Shown here one piece after another: positions 51,255-57,909 of a stretch of DNA of 64,000 bases (positions within the stretch are counted from its first letter, which is position 1; each line of letters opens with the position of its first letter). The notes under the pieces were generated by a model. The model saw nothing but the letters and a program-made list of their open reading frames with translations. It was not told the origin of the DNA and ran no database searches. Source of the DNA: Anaerolinea sp. (GTDB lineage: Bacteria > Chloroflexota > Anaerolineae > Anaerolineales > Anaerolineaceae); contig JARKPU010000017.1 in the NCBI GenBank assembly GCA_029975055.1, positions 1-64,000 on the forward strand, written 5' to 3'. A program made the position numbers and the translations under genes.

Positions 51255-51273
51255 AGGATGAAACGGACCGCCT
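51227..51273. repeat. 17-bp perfect inverted repeat with 13-base loop
   Basis: AGGCGGTCCGTTTCATC (51227-51243) and GATGAAACGGACCGCCT (51257-51273) form a long perfect stem. It lies between the PlsC gene stop and the HtrA gene. No T-run follows on the minus strand. It may be a terminator-like stem or an insertion-type palindrome. Confidence 0.85.
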
Positions 51274-51321
51274 GTCTTTAAGCGCCGCTCAAGAAAACCT
51301 TATGGTTAGCTTAAGGAAGAG

Positions 51322-52053
51322 TCATGCTTCGGCGGTCAACTCCCAGGGGTACACCTCGGCGCCTTTGGCCGCCTCGCGTACCGCAGGATTATCCGAATAG
51401 AAGCCGCGGCGCTCGGGGGGGATCAACAGCGCGATGCGGCGCATCATTTCATGGCCAATTTCGTCCATGCGCTCGCGGATCGAGGCATCGCGGCGCTCGA
51501 GGGTGAGGGGGCCGAACGGTTCGCCAAAGCGCACCGTCACCCTGGCGCGCCTGCCCCGGCGCGCCTGCGGGAAGAGATCTACCAGGCCGTCTAACCCCAC
51601 CGGGATGATTTTAGCGTTGGTGCGCGCCGCCAGCAGCGCCGCGCCGGGGCGGGGCGGGCGCAGAACCGCCGCCCAGCTTCCGCCCTCGGGGAAGATGGCC
51701 AGCACGCCTTTTTGTTTCAACACCGTTTCGGCTGCCAGCAAGCCATCGCGCGAGGATGCCCCCCGCCGGATTTGCAGGATGCCATACGCTTTGCGGAACA
51801 CTTCGGCCCAGGGGGGCGCATTGGGGGTTGTCGGCCCGCCCACAAATTCCAGCGGGTAGGGCGCCGAGCGGATGAGGATGACGGGATCGAGGAAACTGAA
51901 ATGGTTGCCCACGATGAGCAGCGGGCCTTCTTTGGGCAGGTGTTCCCTGCCAAGAATACGCACATCGGCCAGGATTGCCATCGCCGCCGCAATTCCGGCC
52001 TTCAAGATCGAGCGGATCGCGCGCCTGCGCGGGTAGCCCGGTTGGTCGGTCAT
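51322..52053 (-). CDS. 1-acylglycerol-3-phosphate acyltransferase family protein (PlsC-like)
   Basis: The protein has about 243 residues. The acyltransferase motif I is HFSFLD (H51, D56 in GNHFSFLDPV), followed by a substrate-binding GILQIRRG and motif III FPEGG. It should transfer an acyl group to a lysophospholipid such as lysophosphatidic acid at the membrane. I placed the start at the ATG at 52053; a TTG at 52059 overlapping the MFS gene stop would add two residues. It is tightly joined to the MFS transporter gene upstream. Confidence 0.87.
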   Translation of the reverse strand: MTDQPGYPRRRAIRSILKAGIAAAMAILADVRILGREHLPKEGPLLIVGNHFSFLDPVILIRSAPYPLEFVGGPTTPNAPPWAEVFRKAYGILQIRRGASSRDGLLAAETVLKQKGVLAIFPEGGSWAAVLRPPRPGAALLAARTNAKIIPVGLDGLVDLFPQARRGRRARVTVRFGEPFGPLTLERRDASIRERMDEIGHEMMRRIALLIPPERRGFYSDNPAVREAAKGAEVYPWELTAEA

Positions 52054-52055
52054 CG

Positions 52056-53405
52056 TCAAATTGTTTTCTCCAGGGATTCTTGAGGCTTCTTATTCCAGTT
52101 GCGCACCGCCAGCAGCACAAGCATGCCGGCTGCCAGGAAGACCAGCATGGCGATCACCGCCAGGCGCATGCCCGTCTGCTCGGCAGGCAGGGTGGCCCAG
52201 CCGCTCCGCTCGCGCGAGAAGGCAATTGCCGTGGAGAGCATGCCAAAGATGGCCGGCCCGGTGAAGGCGGAGATTTGCCCTGCCAGAGAGAAGATGCCGA
52301 AGAATTCGGCCGATTTTTCCTCGGGGGCCAGCTGACCCACCGCAGTGCGGCTGACGGACTGCACGCCGGTGAGAGCAAACCCGGCCAGTGCGCCGATCAG
52401 GTTGAATGCCAGCAGGGAATCGACTACCATAATCAGCGCGCAGGCGATGATCATCCCGAAAATGGCCAGCAGGAGCGTGCGCTTGGTGCTCAGGCGGTCC
52501 ACCAGCTTGCCGAATACGAAGGCGCCCATCACGCTGGTCACCTGGACGATGATCATGAAGACGATCAACTGCTGCTGCGTCATGTTGAAGAGCACCGCGC
52601 CGATGATGCCGGCAAAGTCCATCGTCATCATGATGGCGTTGTTGAACACCAGAAAGGCCACGACGAACAGGACGAACTGGCGAAAATCGCCGGCTTTCTT
52701 CCAGGTTTGCTGCAGCTTTTTGAAGGATACCGAGGCGTAGGTTTCGCGCTCGGGCAGGCGCTGAGGGATGGTGCGCTCGCGCAAGAAGAGGAACAGCGGC
52801 AGGGTGGAAAGCGCGTAGAAGACCGCCGTGATGAGGAATGAAATCCGCACGACGAATGTGCCCTTCACCAGGGTGATCAATGCCAGGACGATGAGCAGGC
52901 AGACGATGCCTCCGAGCGAGCCGAAAGCCCAGCCGTTGCCCGAAACACGCCCCATCTCATCCGGCGAGGCGATCTCGGGCAGCAGGGCGTTGTAGAACAC
53001 CTGCCCGCCGCGGTAGCCGATCTCCGCGAGGATGAAGAAAAGCATCCCGATGAAAATATCGCCCTTTTCAACGAAAAAAAGCATGGCGGTGAAGCCAATC
53101 GCCATGCTGGTGAAAATCGCCAGGAAACGCTTTTTGGCAGCCGAGAAATCCGCCAACGCGCCTAAGACGGGCGAGCAAAGCGCCACCACCAGCATGGCGA
53201 TGCCGACCGAAAAGCCCCACAGGCGCGATCCTTCTGCGCCGCCGACCACCTGCTGTTTGAAGTAGGCCGAATAGACCGCCAGGAGCACCACCGCCGCGTA
53301 AGCGGAGTTGCCAAAATCATAAAAGTACCAGGCCCAGCGCTCGCGCCGGGTGGCGGGCTTGCGGCGGACGCGCCCAAACGTATTCAATTGTGCGGTTTGT
53401 TCCAT
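52056..53405 (-). CDS. UMF1/Atg22-like MFS transporter
   Basis: The protein has about 449 residues with 11 or 12 membrane helices. The N-terminal WAWYFYDFGNSAYAAVVL motif is the mark of the UMF1/Atg22-like group, with the MFS-type loop ALADFSAAKKRFL and a second LVDRLSTKRTLL. Eukaryotic Atg22 exports amino acids from the vacuole; bacterial substrates are unknown. The ATG at 53405 has GAGG about ten bases before it, and the longer open frame is not supported. The PlsC gene follows with an overlap at the stop codon. Confidence 0.87.
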   Translation of the reverse strand: MEQTAQLNTFGRVRRKPATRRERWAWYFYDFGNSAYAAVVLLAVYSAYFKQQVVGGAEGSRLWGFSVGIAMLVVALCSPVLGALADFSAAKKRFLAIFTSMAIGFTAMLFFVEKGDIFIGMLFFILAEIGYRGGQVFYNALLPEIASPDEMGRVSGNGWAFGSLGGIVCLLIVLALITLVKGTFVVRISFLITAVFYALSTLPLFLFLRERTIPQRLPERETYASVSFKKLQQTWKKAGDFRQFVLFVVAFLVFNNAIMMTMDFAGIIGAVLFNMTQQQLIVFMIIVQVTSVMGAFVFGKLVDRLSTKRTLLLAIFGMIIACALIMVVDSLLAFNLIGALAGFALTGVQSVSRTAVGQLAPEEKSAEFFGIFSLAGQISAFTGPAIFGMLSTAIAFSRERSGWATLPAEQTGMRLAVIAMLVFLAAGMLVLLAVRNWNKKPQESLEKTI

Positions 53406-53633
53406 TCGATTGATCCTCTGTGAGAAAGGCACGATTAAGCAGGCAGGAATGGGGTCCTTTGGTTCTAAAAATACAGAACTTGCCCCGCTATTTATAGAAA
53501 AACAAACCCGCAAACTGGAGATATGATACGGCGCAGTTCATCTGCCGTTCATTGAATCAAACGCATTGCCGGCTGTATTTCCAACGGCCACAACCAGGGG
53601 GCAATAGAATTGTCGCTTACAAAGGGGGTTTTG
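53406..53633. promoter_or_regulatory. Intergenic gap between the MFS and histidine kinase genes
   Basis: This gap of about 228 bases lies upstream of the MFS gene and after the histidine kinase gene (both minus strand). On the minus strand TTGACA (53635-53630), overlapping the end of the kinase gene, and GACAAT 17 bases on form a possible promoter for the MFS/PlsC pair, with a leader of about 200 bases. I see no terminator with a T-run and no protein. Confidence 0.4.
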
Positions 53634-55043
53634 TCAACCTTTGGGCAGGCGCACCGTGAACCGGCTGCCCTCGCCCGGCGCCGATTGCAGTTCCAACCGG
53701 CCGCCGTGCGCGTTGACCAGGTCGCGCGCGATGCTCAAGCCCAGCCCCATGCCCTCGGTGAAGCGCTTGCCCTGCCCGCCGCGGTAGAAAGGCATGAACA
53801 CCTTTTCCTGCTCCTCCGGCGGGATGCCCGGGCCGCTGTCTTTCACGCTGATCCACACCTCGCCGTCTTCCGCCCCGGCCGAGAAGTCCACCCGGCCGCC
53901 CGGCGGCGTGAACTTGACCGCATTGCTGAGCAGGTTGCCGAGCGCCTGCCCAAGGCGCACGGGGTCGGCCTGAAGCGAGGGCAGATCCGGCGGAACATCC
54001 GACGACCACGCGAGGCCCTTCTCTTGCGCTTCTGCCTCCCAGGGGGAAGAAACTTCGGACAGCCATTGTGCCAGAGGGATGGGCTGGCGGTTCAATTCCA
54101 GGCTGCCAATCACCTGGTCATATAAATGGGTCAATTCACCCAGCAGGGTTTGCAGGCGCACAAGCTCGCTATCCATCCCCGAGAGCAATTCCTGGCTCAG
54201 CTGCGGTTCGCGGGCAGCACCTTTGAGCAGAGCCTGGGCTGCCGATCGAAGCGCTCCAAGCGGGCGTCCCAGTTCGTGAACCAGGTTGGCCAGCAGGTGC
54301 CGGCGGCTCTCTTCCATGCCGCGCAGGCGCTCGACCAGGACGTTATACGCTCCAGCCAGCTGGCGCACTTCGGCCGGCCCGGCTTCGGGCAGCGGGCTGG
54401 ATGACTCGCCGCGGGCCAGCTTGTTGACGGCGTCTGTCACCCGGCGCAGCGGGCGGTCGATGCTGACAGCCAGCGTCAGGCCCAGGACGCCCCCGAATAC
54501 CAGCCCGATGATGAGCACCCAGGCGATAAGCGCGCGCTGCTGGACAAACTGGCCGGAGATGCTGCCAAATTCATAGGTGATCCGCACAATTCCAATCACC
54601 CCCAAGACGGGGTCGATGACAGGTTCCCAGATATCGAGGGCTTCACCCTGCAGGCTGCGGTTGTAAAACACACGCTTCACGACATTTCCCTGTTGAACCG
54701 AAGTGATGGCCGAGTTGATCAGCACCTTGTTCAGGTTTTCGATATCCCCGGGGTCTGAAGATGCCATCAGGCGGCCATCGGCGGCCAGGAACATGACTCG
54801 CGCGGGCAGGCGCGGGCTGACTTTCGCCAGGATGGTTTGCGCGTAGATAGGGTCGGTCCAGATACGATATTGATTCTGGGTAATTTCAGCCACGAGAGCG
54901 GCTTGCCCGGAATAGGCCGTCATAAATGCCGGCAGCAAGACTTGCGTCTCGAGCGCATAGATCAGGCCAATCCCCATCAGCGGGATGATGAGGAGCATCG
55001 GCAAAAGGTGGCTGAGAACCAGCCGCGCGCGCAAGGATTTCAT
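53634..55043 (-). CDS. Sensor histidine kinase
   Basis: The protein has 469 residues. It has a membrane helix (8-34), an extracytoplasmic sensor region of about 135 residues, a second helix (about 172-193), a HAMP domain (195-245) and the kinase core. The phosphorylated His is H256 in NLVHELGRPLG. The ATP-binding domain has LLSNAVKFT (N box), DSGPGIPPE (G1), FMPFYRGGQ and MGLGLSIARDL (G2). It should phosphorylate the response regulator encoded nine bases upstream in the same operon. The ligand sensed is unknown. Confidence 0.93.
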   Translation of the reverse strand: MKSLRARLVLSHLLPMLLIIPLMGIGLIYALETQVLLPAFMTAYSGQAALVAEITQNQYRIWTDPIYAQTILAKVSPRLPARVMFLAADGRLMASSDPGDIENLNKVLINSAITSVQQGNVVKRVFYNRSLQGEALDIWEPVIDPVLGVIGIVRITYEFGSISGQFVQQRALIAWVLIIGLVFGGVLGLTLAVSIDRPLRRVTDAVNKLARGESSSPLPEAGPAEVRQLAGAYNVLVERLRGMEESRRHLLANLVHELGRPLGALRSAAQALLKGAAREPQLSQELLSGMDSELVRLQTLLGELTHLYDQVIGSLELNRQPIPLAQWLSEVSSPWEAEAQEKGLAWSSDVPPDLPSLQADPVRLGQALGNLLSNAVKFTPPGGRVDFSAGAEDGEVWISVKDSGPGIPPEEQEKVFMPFYRGGQGKRFTEGMGLGLSIARDLVNAHGGRLELQSAPGEGSRFTVRLPKG

Positions 55044-55052
55044 AGATCCCTT

Positions 55053-55742
55053 TCAAACCAACTTGTAGCCCACGCCGCGGACCGTGAGAATGTGCTGCGG
55101 ATTCTGCGGGTCGGCTTCGATCTTTTCGCGAAGCCAGCGAATGTGAACATACAACACCTGGGGTTCGCCGATGAAATTGGCTCCCCAAACGCGGGCCAGC
55201 AATTCATCGGAGGAGACGACTTTACCCGACTCAATCGCAAGGTTGTAGAGCAGATCGAATTCGCGCGGAGAAAGCTCGAGTTGGCTACCGCCCTTCATAA
55301 CGGTGTGAGCGTCCGCGTTAATCACCAGATCACCGACTTTCACTTCGGAGGGAGGCGCGGATTCGCCTGATGGCCTTTCGGATGCACGGCGTAAAACGGC
55401 TTTTACCCGTGCCAGGAGGACGTCAAAATCGAACGGTTTGGTGATGTAATCGTCTGCGCCCAATTCCAGCCCTAAGATTTCATCAAGCTCCCGGCGGCGG
55501 GCAGTGACGAAGATCACCGGCAGTCCCATCTCCACGCGAATCCGCTTGAGCGCGTCCAGGCCGTCCATTCCGGGCAGGTTGATATCCAGGAGGACTATAT
55601 CAGGCCGTTTGAGGTCGATGCGCGATAAACCCTCTTCCGCGCTGGCAGCGCTTTCGACATCGAATCCGGCTTGCTGGAGGTTGTAACTCAAACTGCGCCG
55701 CATCAAGGCATCGTCATCTATGAGCAGAATGTGTTTCTTCAT
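55053..55742 (-). CDS. OmpR/PhoB-family response regulator
   Basis: The protein has 229 residues. The receiver domain has the acidic pair in LLIDDDA, the phosphoacceptor D53 in VLLDINLPGMDG, Thr in IFVTAR and Lys in ITKPFD. The C-terminal winged helix (LELSPREFDLLYNLA, LYVHIRWLREKIE, ILTVRGVGYKLV) is OmpR-type. It binds DNA when phosphorylated by the partner kinase. I used the ATG at 55742; a TTG at 55754 would add four residues. It is the first gene of the operon with the kinase. Confidence 0.94.
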   Translation of the reverse strand: MKKHILLIDDDALMRRSLSYNLQQAGFDVESAASAEEGLSRIDLKRPDIVLLDINLPGMDGLDALKRIRVEMGLPVIFVTARRRELDEILGLELGADDYITKPFDFDVLLARVKAVLRRASERPSGESAPPSEVKVGDLVINADAHTVMKGGSQLELSPREFDLLYNLAIESGKVVSSDELLARVWGANFIGEPQVLYVHIRWLREKIEADPQNPQHILTVRGVGYKLV

Positions 55743-55835
55743 CGCCTCACCCAACCATGATCATACTCCCGCGGGATTTGTTTTGCAATAAATGCAGGGA
55801 CTTTCTCCGTTTCAGAACAATTTTTCTAAAAGTAT

Positions 55836-55864
55836 TGAATGTATAGAACATTCGTACTATAATA
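55836..55864 (+). promoter_or_regulatory. Promoter with overlapping palindrome for the radical SAM/AAA+ cassette
   Basis: TTGAAT (55836-55841) and TATAAT (55859-55864) are exactly 17 bases apart, and the start codon of the first gene follows 22 bases after the -10 box. An inverted repeat, GAATGT (55838-55843) and ACATTC (55849-55854), overlaps the -35 box and could be an operator. GAACATTCGTAC (55847-55858) recalls a GAAC-N4-GTTC type LexA site with one mismatch. Any repressor is inference. Confidence 0.65.
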
Positions 55865-55886
55865 TAGGCAATTCAGGAGCAATTCC

Positions 55887-56549
55887 ATGCGCGATGAAAC
55901 GTACCAATCACCTAACCAGTTAAATATTGCAGCTACCTGCATCGGGACGAAAGCACTCGGGCCTGGATGGAGGTCGGTAGTGTGGGTGCAAGGGTGTTTG
56001 CTGCACTGCCAAGGTTGTATTGCGCCTGAATGGATCCCACAGATCGCTGCCCGGATTGTCGATCCGCAAGACCTGGCTTCAGAATTGCTGCGAGACAAGC
56101 GAATTGATGGCATCACGCTCTCAGGCGGTGAACCCATGCTACAAGCGCGCGGGCTTTATGCTTTGGTTCAAAGAATCAAAAGCATGCGAGACGTGAATGT
56201 GATCTGCTTTACCGGTTACCGGTACGAAAATCTCCTTCGATTACCTGCATCTTCAGGCATCCGGCTGCTGCTTTCCGAAATTGACCTGCTTATCGACGGA
56301 CCATACATCCAATCTTTGAACCGTAATATCGGCCTGCGAGGGTCGGATAATCAGCGTTTCATTCACCTGACCGAGAAGCTAAAGGATTTCTCCTTTGAGG
56401 AGCAAAAACGCGGGGTAGAAATTCGGATAACCGACGGCCAATATTTAATGGTGGGTGTACCCCCATCCAATGCCATCTCGGAGATTGATACGGTTATCGA
56501 TCGGGCCATCCAAACAGCCATGAAGCGAGGCGGATATGTCAGGCCATAA
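55887..56549 (+). CDS. NrdG/PflA-like radical SAM (4Fe-4S) activating protein
   Basis: The protein has 220 residues. The radical SAM cluster motif C-x3-C-x2-C is C37, C41 and C44 in WVQGCLLHCQGC. LSGGEPMLQA is the SAM-binding GGEP motif, followed by VICFTGYRYENL and the EIDLLIDGPYI-like strand and LRGSDNQRFIHLT typical of small NrdG-type activases. NrdG and PflA make a glycyl radical on a partner enzyme. No partner with a glycyl-radical loop (R-V-x-G) is visible in the window, so its target is unknown. It is first in a three-gene cassette and overlaps the next gene by 14 bases. GC content is lower than in the neighbours. Confidence 0.85.
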   Translation: MRDETYQSPNQLNIAATCIGTKALGPGWRSVVWVQGCLLHCQGCIAPEWIPQIAARIVDPQDLASELLRDKRIDGITLSGGEPMLQARGLYALVQRIKSMRDVNVICFTGYRYENLLRLPASSGIRLLLSEIDLLIDGPYIQSLNRNIGLRGSDNQRFIHLTEKLKDFSFEEQKRGVEIRITDGQYLMVGVPPSNAISEIDTVIDRAIQTAMKRGGYVRP

Positions 56550-57906
56550 GCGCGCAACAATCACGATTACCCAAGAAGAATACCATCGTCTGTACGAAGC
56601 AGAAAAGCGTAATTATTACGAAGCATTGGCCATCAGCAATGAATCGTATGAACACTCGCTCGAGAGCACGATGGCTTACGTCCAACGAAGTGTGGATAAA
56701 TTGACTTCGCGGAAGGTTGATTATGAAAGTGTCCTTTCTTCCTTTCAGAAAGATCTACGGGAAGTAGAGCGTTCAGTGAATCAATCAATCGTTGACCAGC
56801 ACCTGGATTTATACAATAAGGTCATGGATTACTCAGAGAATATCTGGCAGGATACCGGTTTGCTCATTAAAGACCATATAGAAACGGTCAAAGAAATGAT
56901 GGATGAGCAGAACGAGCAATATGACAGCCAGATGCAAAATGTGAGCAATCGTCTCCTGGCAATAGAGAGCAAGGAAGACAGGTTGATTGCGTCTTTGAAT
57001 GAATGGATGAAGGATATTCAACTCTTAACCAATTACATCTATTCGGAATATCCGCCCGAGTTGGTCGAGGAATTTCAAGTCGCGCAGGTGCTGCGACAAG
57101 CGCGGCTTGCCGAGAGGAATTTTGAGGATGGTTTTTACGAAGCAGCGATCACGATTTTCCAGCAAGTGTTCTTCCAGTTGTCGAATCTCAGAACGGAAAT
57201 CGAAACGCAGCTCAATCAACGCAGCCTGTTGATCCATAGCATGACCGACCAGCTTTCACTGCTCATGCAGCGCTGTGTGGATTTGCAGAAAATTCATCCG
57301 ATTGACCTTTCAGGCGAAGAACTGGATGAATGGATAGATGTCGATTATTGGACCGGCCAGGCGTTGCGTCAGTTATTCGAAGAGGTGAAAGCACTCCGGA
57401 CTGAGCTGCACCGGGCCGGTTTACTGAGACCGGTCAACCAACTTCAACAGCTTTCGGATGAGAAACTGCCCGAATTTACCGATCGCTTGGGTTGGATCGT
57501 CAACGAGGCAAGGCGCAATGCCCTGAATTCGCAACTTCGGTTTAATATCGCCCAACTGGTGTTGTTGGCAGTCATGAGCCAGGGTTTCAAACCTCAGCAA
57601 GGTGCCTATGATGAGGACGACTACCGCCAGGGGTACATCGCTAAGGCAGCCAGCGCCGATGGCAGTGAAATTATTATCAAAGTCGATCCCGGCGAGAATT
57701 TTGAGAATGACCTTCACCTGATGGCGAACTACCGCGGCTTGCTCAATGAAGCCGAGGTGAAGCACCGTTCTCTCGAGGTCTTTCAAAGCCTGCAAGCTTT
57801 TGGCCTGAATGTTGGCCAGGTTGAGCAGGTTGCGAACGCGCAGCACCGACCGAATTCAAGGAAGCACCCAACCACCGTTCAGAAACAACAGAGTGCCAGG
57901 AATTAA
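56536..57906 (+). CDS. Coiled-coil protein of the radical SAM/AAA+ cassette, function unknown
   Basis: The protein has 456 residues. I recognise no family. Residues of about 10-230 are long amphipathic helices with heptad-like spacing, rich in Glu, Gln, Asn and Ser, and look like a coiled coil. A helical middle part follows (LLRPVNQLQQLSDEKLPEF). Near 350-420 there is a strand-rich part with DGSEIIIKVDPGENFENDL, then a polar tail. There is no signal peptide, membrane helix or Cys cluster. The start overlaps the radical SAM gene by 14 bases, and the AAA+ gene begins four bases after its stop, so the three are surely co-expressed. It could be the substrate or adaptor of the ATPase. Confidence 0.75.
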   Translation: MSGHKRATITITQEEYHRLYEAEKRNYYEALAISNESYEHSLESTMAYVQRSVDKLTSRKVDYESVLSSFQKDLREVERSVNQSIVDQHLDLYNKVMDYSENIWQDTGLLIKDHIETVKEMMDEQNEQYDSQMQNVSNRLLAIESKEDRLIASLNEWMKDIQLLTNYIYSEYPPELVEEFQVAQVLRQARLAERNFEDGFYEAAITIFQQVFFQLSNLRTEIETQLNQRSLLIHSMTDQLSLLMQRCVDLQKIHPIDLSGEELDEWIDVDYWTGQALRQLFEEVKALRTELHRAGLLRPVNQLQQLSDEKLPEFTDRLGWIVNEARRNALNSQLRFNIAQLVLLAVMSQGFKPQQGAYDEDDYRQGYIAKAASADGSEIIIKVDPGENFENDLHLMANYRGLLNEAEVKHRSLEVFQSLQAFGLNVGQVEQVANAQHRPNSRKHPTTVQKQQSARN

Positions 57907-57909
57907 CGA

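Noticed and set aside
55887..57906. Glycyl-radical partner for the radical SAM protein within the cassette
   Set aside because: I looked for an R-V-x-G-Y/F loop near the C-termini of the neighbouring proteins and found none.
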